Of a DNA stretch of 64,000 nucleotides, positions 48,620 to 60,800 are shown piece after piece. Under the pieces are notes generated by a model that was given only the letters and a program-made list of their open reading frames with translations, made no database searches and was not told the origin of the DNA. Each line of letters begins with the position of its first letter. Position 1 is the stretch's first letter. This DNA is from Nemopilema nomurai (lineage: Eukaryota; Cnidaria; Scyphozoa; Rhizostomeae; Rhizostomatidae), in NCBI GenBank assembly GCA_003864495.1, contig ML133496.1, positions 3,005,631 to 3,069,630 of the forward strand, written 5' to 3'. The translations under genes and the position numbers were made by a program.

Positions 48620-51475
48620 ATCGAAACCATTCAATTCCATCTCATGACATTGAGAATGATTTTTGATAAGTTTGACACTAAAACAGGCACTGATTTCACA
48701 TAAACAGCAAGGTTAAAGACTATAAGAATGAGGTAACTTTCATGAAAAACCATTTTCGTTGATTCTACCGTAAATCAATGAAATAGAACGTATCCAAGCT
48801 GATTAATTACCTTAAACTGATTAACTACCACATATCTAAAAGATTGCACTCAATCTCAGGGCTCTGAAATTGTTTCTTGATGAGTTAGACGATAAAACCG
48901 GATAGGCCATGATGTCGCCAAAAGGCAAGGCTATAGACTTGGAAAAGTAGGCCATTTTGATGGAAACTTTTCTACCTTTCTTCCACCTTAAACTGATTAA
49001 CTAGAACCTAACTAAGCTATTGCACTCCATCTCAGGGTTGTGGAATCATTTTTTGATGCGTTAGACGCAAAAACCGGATAGGCCAAGATACCGCAAAAAA
49101 GCAAGGCTTTAGCCTTGGAAAAATAGGCCATTTTGATGGAAAGTTTTTTACCTTCCTTCCACCTTAACTGATTAACTAGAACCTAACTAAGCTATTGCAC
49201 TCCATCTTAGGGTTGTGGAATTATTTTTTGATGCGTTAGACGCAAAAACCGGATAGGCCAAGATACCGCAAAAAAGCAGGCTTTAGCCTTGGAAAAATAG
49301 GCCTTTTGATGGAAATTTTTTACCTTCCTTCCACCTTAAACTGATTAACTAGAACCTAACTAAGCTATTGCACTCCATCTCAGGGTTGTGGAATTATTTT
49401 TTGATGCGTTAGACGCAAAAACCGGATAGGCCAAGATATCGCCAAAAACAAGGCTTTAGCCTTGGAAAAATAGGCCATTTTGATGGAAATTTTTTTACCT
49501 TCCTTCCACCTTAAACTGATTAACTAGAACCTAACTAAGCTATTGCACTCCATCTCAGGGTTGTGGAATCGTTTTTTGTCGAGTTAGACGCAAAAACTGG
49601 TAGGCCAAGATATCGCCAAAAAGCAAGGCTTTAGCCTTGGAAAAAAGGCCATTTTGATGGAAATTTTTTTACCTTCCTTCCACCTTAAACTGATTAACTA
49701 GAACCTAACTAAGCTATTGCACTCCATCTCAGGGTTGTGGAATCGTTTTTTGTCGAGTTAGACGCAAAAACTGGATAGGCCAAGATATCGCCAAAAAGCA
49801 AGGCTTTAGCCTTGGAAAAATAGGCCATTTTGATGGAAATTTTTTTCCCTTCCTTCCACCTTAAACTGATTAACTAGAACCTAACTAAACTATTGCACTC
49901 CATCTCAGGGTTGTGGAATCGTTTTTTGATGAGTTAGACGCAAAAACCGGATAGGCCAAGATATCGCCAAAAAGCAAGGCTTTAGCCTTGGAAAAATGGG
50001 CCATTTTGATGGAAATTTTTTTACCTTTCTTCCACCTTAAACTGATTAACTAGAACCTAACTAAGCTATTGCACTCCATCTCAGGGTTGTGGAATCGTTT
50101 TTTGATGAGTTAGACGCAAAAACCGGATAGGCCATGATGTCGCCAAAAAGCAAGGCTTTAGCCTTGGAAAAATAGGCCATTTTGATGGAAATTTTTTTCC
50201 TTCCTTCCACCTTAAACTGATTAGCTAGAACCTAACTAAGCTATTGCACTCCATCTCAGGGTTCTGGAATCGTTTTTTGATGAGTTAGACGCAAAAACCG
50301 GATAGGCCATGATGTCGCCAAAAAGCAAGGCTTTAGCCTTGGAAAAATAGGCCATTTTGATGGAAATTTTTTCCTTCCTTCCACCTTAAACTGATTAACT
50401 AGAACCTAACTAAGCTATTGCACTCCATCTCAGGGTTGTGGAATCGTTTTTTGTCGAGTTAGACGCAAAAACTGGATAGGCCAAGATATCGCCAAAAAGC
50501 AAGGCTTTAGCCTTGGAAAAATGGGCCATTTTGATGGAAATTTTTTTCCCTTCCTTCCACCTTAAACTGATTAACTAGAACCTAACTAAGGTATTGCACT
50601 CCATCTCAGGGTTCTGGAATCGTTTTTTGTCGAGTTAGACGCAAAAACTGGATAGGCCAAGATATCGCCAAAAAGCAAGCCTTGGAAAAATAGGCCATTT
50701 TGATGGAAAGTTTTTTCCCTTCCTTCTACCTTAAACTGATTAACTAGAACCTAACTAAGCTATTGCACTCCATCTCAGGGTTGTGGAATCGTTTTTTGTG
50801 AGTTAGACGCAAAAACCGGATAGGCCAAGATATCGCCAAAAAGCAAGGCTTTAGCCTTGGAAAAATAGGCCATTTTGATGGAAATTTTTTTACCTTTCTT
50901 CCACCTTAAACTGATTAACTAGAACCTAACTAAGCTATTGCACTCCATCTCAGGGTTGTGGAATCGTTTTTTGTGAGTTAGACGCAAAAACCGGATAGGC
51001 CATGATGTCGCCAAAAAGCAAGGCTTTAGCCTTGGAAAAATAGGCCATTTTGATGGAAATTTTTTTACCTTTCTTCCACCTTAAACTGATTAACTAGAAC
51101 CTAACTAAGCTATTGCACTCCATCTCAGGGTTGTGGAATCGTTTTTTGATGAGTTAGACGCAAAAACCGGATAGGCCAAGATATCGCCAAAAAGCAAGGC
51201 TTTAGCCTTGGAAAAATAGGCCATTTTGATGGAAATTTTTTTCCTTCTTCCACCTTAAACTGATTAACTAGAACCTAACTAAGCTATTGCACTCCATCTC
51301 AGGGTTGTGGAATCGTTTTTTGATGAGTTAGACGCAAAAACCGGATAGGCCAAGATATCGCCAAAAAGCAAGGCTTTAGCCTTGGAAAAATAGGCCATTT
51401 TGATGGAAATTTTTTACCTTTCTTCCACCTTAAACTGATTAACTAGAACCTAATGAAGCTATTGCACTCTATTTC
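48620..51475. repeat. ~175-bp satellite-like tandem array, ~15 units
   Basis: The anchor TTAAACTGATTAACT recurs at 48814, 48990, about 49165, 49338, 49513, 49687, 49863, 50039, 50214, 50388, 50564, 50733, 50908, 51083, 51257 and 51432, so the period is 173-176 except for one 169-bp unit. Units from 48990 on are very alike. The 48814 unit is diverged and about 48620-48745 is barely recognisable. Each unit has a perfect hairpin, CAAGGCTTTAGCCTTG, and two T-tracts. The unit at 50564 has lost seven bases of the hairpin. No coding frame runs through the array. Confidence 0.95.
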
Positions 51476-51604
51476 ATTACTGTGGACGAAACAGCAAGTT
51501 AATTTTGATGCAAAATTTCTTTGTATACTTCTCTGCAAATTTTTGCTAAAAAGCCTTGAAGTAGACTTGGCATAAAAATTTGCGGTACAACTTGGTTGAA
51601 TCGG

Positions 51605-53765
51605 TCAGGATCAGTAACCGGAACCTGTAACCACAACGAACAGAAGGACCAGGAGCTAGAAAACCAGAAACTTGAGCCGTAACTAACACAAGGACCAGGA
51701 ACCAATAACCAGAAACTTGAATCACAACCATAAAAAGGACCAGGAACAAAGAACCAGAAACTTGAACCACAACCATTACAAGGACCAGGAACAAAGAACC
51801 AGAAACTTGAGCTACAACCATTACAAGGACCAGGAACAAAGAACCAGAAACTTGAGCCACAACCAACACAAGGACCAGGAACAAAGAACCAGAAACTTGA
51901 GCCACAACCAACACAAGGACCAGGAACCATGAATCAGAAACACTAGGACCAACACTAGGACCAGGAACCATGAACCAGAAACTTGAACTACAACCATTAC
52001 AAGGACCAGAAACAAAGAAACAGAAACTTGAGCCACAACCAACACAAGGACCAGGAACCATGAACCAGAAACACTAGGACCAACACTAGGACCAGGAACC
52101 ATGAACCAGAAACTTGAACTACAACCATTACAAGGACCTGGAACCAAGAGCCAGAAACACTAGGTCCAACACTAGGACCAAGAACCATGAACCAGAAACT
52201 TGAACTACAACCATTACAAGGACCAGGAACAAAGAACAAGAAACTTGAGCTACAACCATTACAAGGACCAGGAACAAAGAACCAGAAACTTGAACCACAA
52301 CCATTACAAGGACCAGGAACAAAGAACCAGAAACTTGAGCCACAACCAACACAAGGACCAGGAACCATGAACCAGAAACACTAGGACCAACACTAGGACC
52401 AGGAACCATGAACCAGAAACTTGAACTACAACCATTACAAGGACCAGGAACAAAGAACCAGAAACTTGAGCCACAACCAACACAAGGACCAGGAACAAAG
52501 AACCAGAAACTTGAGCCACAACCAACACAAGGACCAGGAACCATGAATCAGAAACACTAGGACCAACACTAGGACCAGGAACCATGAACCAGAAACTTGA
52601 ACTACAACCATTACAAGGACCTGGAACCAAGAGCCAGAAACACTAGGTCCAACACTAGGACCAAGAACCATGAACCAGAAACTTGAACTACAACCATTAC
52701 AAGGACCAGGAACATAGAACCAGAAACTTGAGCCACAACCAACACAAGGACCAGGAACTATGAACCAGAAACACTAGGACCAACACTAGGACCCTGAACC
52801 ATGAACCAGAAACTTGAACTACAACCATTACAAGGACCTGGAACCAAGAGCCAGAAACACTAGGTCCAACACTAGGACCAAGAACCATGAACCAGAAACT
52901 TGAACTACAACCATTACAAGGACCAGGAACAAAGAACCAGAAACTTGAACTACAACCATTACAAGGACCTGGAACCAAGAGCCAGAAACACTAGGTCCAA
53001 CACTAGGACCAAGAACCATGAACCAGAAACTTGAACTACAACCATTACAAGGACCAGGAACATAGAACCAGAAACTTGAGCCACAACCAACACAAGGACC
53101 GGGAACTATGAACCAGAAACACTAGGACCAACACTAGGACCCTGAACCATGAACCAGAAACTTGAACTACAACCATTACAAGGACCTGGAACCAAGAGCC
53201 AGAAACACTAGGTCCAACACTAGGACCAAGAACCATGAACCAGAAACTTGAACTACAACCATTACAAGGACCAGGAACAAAGAACCAGAAACTTGAACTA
53301 CAACCATTACAAGGACCAGGAACCATGAACCAGAAACTTGAACCACAACCATTACAAAGACTTGGAACCAAGAGCCAGAAACACTAGGACCAACACTAGG
53401 ACCAGGAACCATGAACCAGAAACTTGAACTATAACCATTACAAGGACCAGGAACCATGAACCAGAAACTTGAACCACAACCATTACAAAGACTTGGAACC
53501 AAGAGCCAGAAACACTAGGTCCAACACTAGGACCAAGAACGATGAACCAGAAACTTGAACTACAACCATTACAAGGACCTGGAACCAAGAGCCAGAAACA
53601 CTAGGACCAACACTAGGACCAGGAACCATGAACCAGAAACTTGAACTATAACCATTACAAGGACCAGGAACCATGAACCAGAAACTTGAACCACAACCAT
53701 TACAAGGACCAGGAACAAAGAACCAGAAACTTGAACCACAACCAACACCAAGACCAGGATAAAGC
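51605..53765. repeat. 45/41-bp minisatellite with 131-bp higher-order units
   Basis: The basic unit (45 bp) starts CCAGAAACTTGA and ends ACAAGGACCAGGAAC plus AAAGAA or CATGAA. A 41-bp variant starts CCAGAAACACTAGGACCAAC. They combine as 45+45+41 = 131 bp, repeated across much of the array; the left part (51720-51930) is mainly 45-bp units. The + strand is rich in A and poor in T. Overlapping long frames on both strands come from the repeat: 45-bp units keep frame, and 41-bp units shift frame and bring in CACTAG stops. I see no start, splice or domain evidence for a protein. Confidence 0.95.
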
Positions 53766-54871
53766 GCAGGAGTCAGGACTCAGGACCCAGGCCCCAATGA
53801 GGGGAAAAGTTTCTAAATTCTGTTTGCGCTTAGAACAGTTTTTATATTTGAGATATATAATTCACTTTGTGACAGTCAAAAGTGACAAGTGACAGTCATC
53901 AAAATAAGCAAGGGACAAATTCAAGAAAAGAGACGTACCTTTGTAATGACAATATCCTGTTGTTATTGGATGAATTAATAGCTCGTCGTAAAACATTGAA
54001 AAAATTACATATATTATATTATGATATATTATATTTCGGCAGTTTTTGCCAATCGAATTTCAGAAGAAAAACTACGTTAGCTCTGGTTATAACTGTAACG
54101 GGAAAAATTTTGATCAAAAAACAGTAACCTTAAAATTATTTTCAATTCGATTTTCAAAATTCTATGGTTGATTTTAGCAGCTCTCCGCTACATTTATTCG
54201 TCAACTGGTAATAATTTTCGTTCATTTATTGATTTATTCAACGATTAATTCGTTTATTTATTCAATCAATATCTTCCTAGTGGGATGAAAATCGACCTAT
54301 TGCGAGGAAAACAAGTTGGAAGACATTGTACTATTTGACAAACCAAGAGTAAAATAATTACTCTACAATAACAACTGAAAAATGATTGATAATAATGAAT
54401 GTTGATAAATTATTTATGAATAACTAATTCATGAACTTATTCATTTGATCTTTTGATTGCTTGACTGATTTTTTTACTAAGGGACCCATTTGATAAAATT
54501 TGATCAATGATTGACTGATTATACACTCGCTGCCTAAAGTTCAATTGGGTACTGATTGATTAAACTATTGCTTCAATGATAAATTGGTCGATTGATTAAT
54601 TGATTGAAGATTGACTGGTTAGTAGATTGATTGATTAGTTGATTGATATTAAATTAAATATTTATTGAACAATAACATTGATTGTTAATTAAGTCGCTCT
54701 TGAAAAGCAGCTGGAAACTTGACAATTGTAATGTCATGGGTGCCTTAATGGTCAGCAATGCTTATATCTTCTACAGAAGAATCAAACCAAACCGCTTGTT
54801 ATAAAAATATTGTGTAAAATACAAAAACTTATGTTGAATACAGATTAGTCGTCAGAACTGTCCTCGAAGCT
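53766..54871. other. AT-rich spacer and MFS gene 3' flank
   Basis: Mostly AT-rich sequence with GATT-type simple repeats at about 54460-54655. On the minus strand an AATAAA (54661-54666) lies about 206 nt beyond the MFS stop codon and could be its polyadenylation signal. Confidence 0.45.
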
Positions 54872-57800
54872 TTACTTGGCACGTTTTATTTTTGTCACAA
54901 AATATCCACTTACTGCAAAGTACACTGACGTTATAATGAACAAGGCAATGTATCCGAGGCCGATATGGCAACCGTAGTGTTCGAATGTGTCCAGAACTAT
55001 TCCTCCAATCGGAGTTGCGACAGCCTGTGGCAACACCAATGCCTACAATTGATGATAAAGCGACAATCAAAGTCTCTACGAAATAATAAATGGGGACATA
55101 TGTATTGAAAATGACACCATGACCAATGTGCACAAATGTTCTCGTTTTGGATCAGAACACCTGAAAGTACCGCAGAAAAATTCCCCCAAATTCTAGCATT
55201 ACACTGCAAGTGAGCAAATGAAACGAACTGGCAATTGTTTCTGCCTGGTTCATAAAGTATAGAACAAAGGCCAAGCCACATCAACCCAAAACGAAGCAGC
55301 TACTTTGAGACTATATGACTGGTCATGATCTAAGATAAAGTCAGTCTGCTTGTAAAGATTGTTTAAACGTTCTAAGTTTGACTGCTCCATCTATACGATT
55401 GCGGCATCACTGTTGCGCCAGTGAAGTGGTCCGCTAAAGAGAACCAACCTGATGCCAAACTGCCAAGTCCTTCGCTTTGTCCTTCTCCTCGGGTAAAACA
55501 TCCATTACCAAGGCAAAATCCACTGCGGAGTACGCTCCGAAACCAATCCCTGAAAGAAGGCAGTTAAGGAAGAGCTTTAAAGGCAGAAAAACCAGTAGTA
55601 TAAGAAAAGTATTTCAAAAAGGACAACTCTGAAACTTCAAAACAGGTTTATAGGAAATTCATTCAAAATAAGAAAACTTTTAAGCTTCACTCTTCTGTTA
55701 ATGAGAACAAAATATACTCGGGTATGAAGTACAGCTTCCTCCAAAGTACATTTATTTTTCTTTAAGACTGCCTGCCTATAAAATTTGCCTAAGTAAGTGA
55801 TCTTTTCACAAACATTGAGCTCCCATTGATTCACGTTGGACGAAATAATGAAATTATGTGGAAATATGCACAGCTAGAACACGCCCGTGTGTGGGTAAAT
55901 GGGTCGCTGCTGCTTCTTCACAATAGATGGAGCAATGTGGCCGCTGGTTCTCAAAGCCAATGAAATCTGCTCAAGTGAACTTTGCCATTGATTTTCAAAG
56001 GCTGCGACGGTCAACAAGAAGATTGTTGTTCAGAGCTCGACCACGTGCGCCACGGGAAGCAAGACAATACAAGCATAGGCAACTTGCAGAGGATTTAATT
56101 AACGATTGAGCACGTCATTGAGTTGAGAAAGATCCTTTTTCTCTGTATCCTTACAAAAAAGACACATGCCAAAATAGGGAATGCCTTCTTGATATTTTTT
56201 AACAGGGTCATAGATCCTAGTTGCTTAACTGAAATAAATTTTTGCTCATTTTTCTCATAAAAATATGCTTTCAATTCGCAACTGGCTATTTTTTCGACAG
56301 CTTTTGGTCATTATCCGACGTTTTGCATTCACTGAGAAGTGTCGGGCGAAAAAGTACTCTAAGTATGCAGAAGTGTTTCCACTATTTCTTGCTGCTGTTG
56401 TTAAAGTCTGTACCACGAAGTATTTGTTAAGATATGATTTTGGTACATTAAAGCAGATGTACACATTTTATCACCAAATACCAGCTCGTGAGAACACTCA
56501 CTTAGCATCAGTAACAGAAATGTGCGTGGATGGCATCAATACAGCCTTAAATAAACTTCTCTCTCTATAAGAGCAAGCGTTAATTCCGTAGAACCTTACC
56601 AAATGTCAAGAATACCGGTACTGCAGCGTAGAAAGCGTACTTCCCTTTGAGGCCACTGAGTATCAGCGAGCAGATGGCCATCAGAACAGCTGCGAAAAAA
56701 TTTAGTCCATCTTAACAGCATGCAACGAGAACAATCCTAAGGTCAAGTCTTGATTAATCATTTAACGTCAAGCAGTCTTAATACGCAAATGCACAGGGCT
56801 GACCGCACGCGGCAAAGCACCAGCTGCTTACTTTGCAACAAGACGCACAGCTCTGATAAGAGAATTCAGGGACATGTCGACATTGCGATATTGGACAGCC
56901 ATAAGTACAGATGCCGTGAAAAGAAGAAATATATAAATTGAATATGTCGAATAGAAATATATTGCTATGCTTTCAAAGCAAAAACCATTTATGGCTGTCA
57001 ATTAATCGACGACACATTGAACTCAAAATTCAATATGCAGGATTGAAACGCGCACTGACAAACAAATATTTTGAGCTCAAGCCAGAAAAATTACGTAACG
57101 AGACTAAGAAAATATCCATTAAGAAATAAACGTCCATAGATCTAAATGGCTATCAATAGCTATAGCAGGTGTTTATGAAGAAATAAAGCATCTCCTGGAC
57201 ACCAAAGACTATTTCGCCTGAATTCCCATCGCAAATCATTTGTATAGACGTAAGCCAATACTAAAAAAGCAGAACCTAAGGGGTGATAATTTAGCTTTAC
57301 CACACTATCATGAGAAGCATTAGAAGTACAAAACAGTCTTAATATATATTTCTATAATGTGTGAAACACTTGATTGTAATATATTATATGTTTTTATAGC
57401 TGTCAGTTAATTTTTTAACGCTTGATATCAAATACCATACCGGAGCCTATCACCAGAGGCTTTCTTCTTCGTAGTTTGTCAGACAAAAATCCACCGATTA
57501 CAGAGCTGGAAATGATAAAACATGAGATTTTGAAATTGTGACCTCTAATAAATCGGAATTATAAAAAAGATTTGCAAACTCCACCTTGATGATGAGCAGA
57601 TGAAATGAAAATAGAAACCTAGCTTTGTTTGGTTTATGTAAGTTTGAGAGCATGATTTTGGGAGAACGACAGAAGTGTCTATAGTACCAAACTTCTGTGT
57701 GATCATTAACGTAAAATGAGGTGAGTCGCGGAAGATAGAAAAAGCTCTACGAAGAGTTGAATCAATGAGCAGAAAGATGTTGCCAATTCCAATGATCAGA

Positions 57801-60800
57801 TTGGAGACAGGGAAAGAGACAGTCGGTGTATTACACAAAGGGAAAGTTAAAAGACCTGATTTTTACTTGACAGAATTCCGCTAGAATAAAGTTTGAGATA
57901 TTGTGTTCTGAGATAATGATAAGTGGATCAATCTGATCTTCTTACTAATAACTTGTACACCAAATGAGGAAATTATCAGCCACCCCACGCGGAATTTAGC
58001 GCGGGCAACAACTGGCATGGAACAAGAAGGAAATCATTAGCGTCGCTTTTGTGAGATTTCATAACAGAAAACAGCTGTGCTTGTGTCTTGGTGCGGTGAA
58101 TGAACAGAGAAAGGAGAAGGAAGTTTCTAACGGCAATGGTTTTAAGGGCCTTGCAAGACCAGATGGCTGTGCTGAAAGAGGGTTTGTGAAATGAGCCTGT
58201 GACTTCTAGGTTGTAAAGACAAGGTTCCAAAAGGAAAAGGCTCAACCACCTGTCTTCTCTGAATAGACTAAGAATGTATGTTTCCTTTGCAAAGGGAGAA
58301 GAATTCACTGTTTGTCTCAAGGATCTCCCGAAGCCAAAGAAACTTTTCTGATAATCTCTCTGAAGATTTCAAGCTAGCATGCTATCTGGTGTCAAACGGC
58401 CTCTAAGATGTTTTCATTCTCTCCCCGCCTTTTTAAGATGACTCGGATGTTAAGGTTTACGGCTGTCAACGGATATAGGGGTTTAGGTGTTAATCATTTC
58501 ACTCTTAAATGAACTTAATAATCCCATCTATAACCTAGCGACAGTCACCAAACTAATTCTCCACAGAGCGTCTTCCAACAGATCATTGATAGCATTAAAG
58601 GAATTGATATATGTAACAAACTCATTGGAATAGACATTTAATAGCAGAAATTCGATCATTTTATTCAGCCTCGTAACAAACTCATTGGAATAGACTTGAC
58701 ATTTAATAGCAGAAATTCAATCATTTTATTCAGCCTCGAAACTAAAAAAACTCTAGAGAACAAATGTAATAATATCCAAAACTGAATTTCTAATAACTAA
58801 TCGCCACTCAACAAAATAATCACCTGATCATTAAATCGATAATCAGAAAGTTGATTAATCACATGATGCAACTTACAAGATCGCTGCAGCAAAGAGAAGC
58901 GGAAGGAGTATGATGGCGATGGCATTTTCTGGTTGCCAGCAGTTAGGGAGATAGACCATGTCACCCAACCAGAACTCAAGAAACCCAGTGACCGTCGAAA
59001 GGCCTTGCTGCATTAGAAAACGCGTTATGAATACCCATCTGAAGTCGTGCTCTGAAACAAAAGCAATGCAGAGAGAGTGTTATTGTAGTCAAATGAAAAT
59101 GAGCAAACTCGACAATTCTAAAAGACAGAGCAAGGAAACTTGCAAAATATAAGTGGCAAAACAGGTAAAATGTGCAAAATAAGAGAGAAAGAGTTTATCA
59201 GAAAATCATTCTTGGAACAATAACTCTTTTGGTAATGAATAATGAAAAACTAATCTATCAATTTTGACAAACAATTATCAAAGATGTCTAATTTTTAAGG
59301 GAACAATCAGCATTTAGAATGGCAGAGCAAGTTGCGTATTCGTGAAAGCAATAGATTAAACAATAGAAACAATGGAAGTCTAGACAATAGATTAAAGAAA
59401 ATCTGTTTTCTCCCCAGGAATAGCACTCCAATGACTGTAGAGAAAGTATTATTCTCGTCAAATGTAAATAATGAATAAACTCGACAATTCCAAACGTCAG
59501 AGAAAGGAAAAACAAAATGTACAAAATAAGAGAGAAAGAGCTTCAGAAAATCAGAAAATTATTCCCGGAACAATAAACCTGGGAAGTCTAGACAAGAGAT
59601 TATAGCAAGTCAGTTTTCTCCCCAGGAATAACACTAAAATGACTGTAGAAAAAGTATTATTCTCGTCAAATGTAAATAATGAATAAACTCGACAATTCCA
59701 AACGTCAGAGAAAGGAAAAACAAAATGTACAAAATAAGAGAGAAAGAGCTTCAGAAAATCATTCCTGGAACAATAAATCTTTTGGTAATGAAGAATAGAA
59801 AACCAATCTATCAATTTTGGCAATCAATTATCAATAAAATCGAGTTATCTCTGGGGTACCGTGGGGCTGTAGTTATAGACCCACTATCATTCAGATGTCT
59901 TTCTGTAAGATCTGTAAGATACTGTAGTAGCCTAGTGTTACTGATGGCAAACAGGGCTGCCGTTATATAAATATCAACAAAATAAAACAGACGCATCAGA
60001 CAATACCTCGCAAAGGCTCCCAGTAAGCCAAGAAAATTGTCTTCAGATCTAAAACAACACAACAAAAATGCACAGCTCTTTTATAAGTACTGCTTTACTT
60101 GTGTCAAACAATAGTAACCTTCACATCTTTTCGAAATGTTGGAGGAAACAAATTCAAAAACAATGGTAATGACAAAACAAAACAAACAGGAAGATTTCAC
60201 AACCCAGGAGAAGGAGATCAATGTTACGCCGATCATAGATGGAAATCTGAATGATCGCATTTCTCGTTTCTTAACATATCCTGTAAGCATTTATTGTTAG
60301 TCCTCTAGCCAAAAAGCGGAAGAAAGGCAGAGAAAAAGTTCCCCTGAGAAGGCTAAATCTATCGTAGATGGTTTAATTGAGGGTGAACTAAGCTTACCTA
60401 TGGGTAGATTTTTTTCGTGGTGTGTCGCTTTCTCGGGGCATGATAATATTGTTGCAAAAACACAAATGAAAACAAGACCGGCAATGATGGCGTACGTCCA
60501 TACAACACCCATACTCTGCAGATGAAGAAAATGGGTCTAGTCAACAAGCATGGGTATGATCATAGTTAAAAGGTGAACAGTGAGTCTGCTATAGAGGGCT
60601 TCGTGACGCTACCTCTTAGGGTAGGATTATATGAAATTTTAATTTCTGCTTTACCAAACAAACTGCACCTTAGATTATGAAAATGACTGTGGGTATAGGG
60701 GCTTGCATATGCCCTGATTCGAATTCTGGGCTAGAATTAAAGTTGCTTTCTCAATCGCTTTGAGGCAATGGTTGGCTTTAGGTTCAAAAAGTTGGGTTTT

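Noticed and set aside
51499..53751. Family of minus-strand frames rich in VPGPCNGCSSSFWF
   Set aside because: All sit in the 45/41-bp array, shift frame with each 131-bp block, and have no splice or start support.
54852..55284. Minus-strand frames of 93 and 95 codons
   Set aside because: They are off-frame readings across the MFS last exon and the adjoining intron.
58797..58979. 60-codon minus-strand frame opening at 58979
   Set aside because: It is a different frame across the true MFS exon at 58877-59051.
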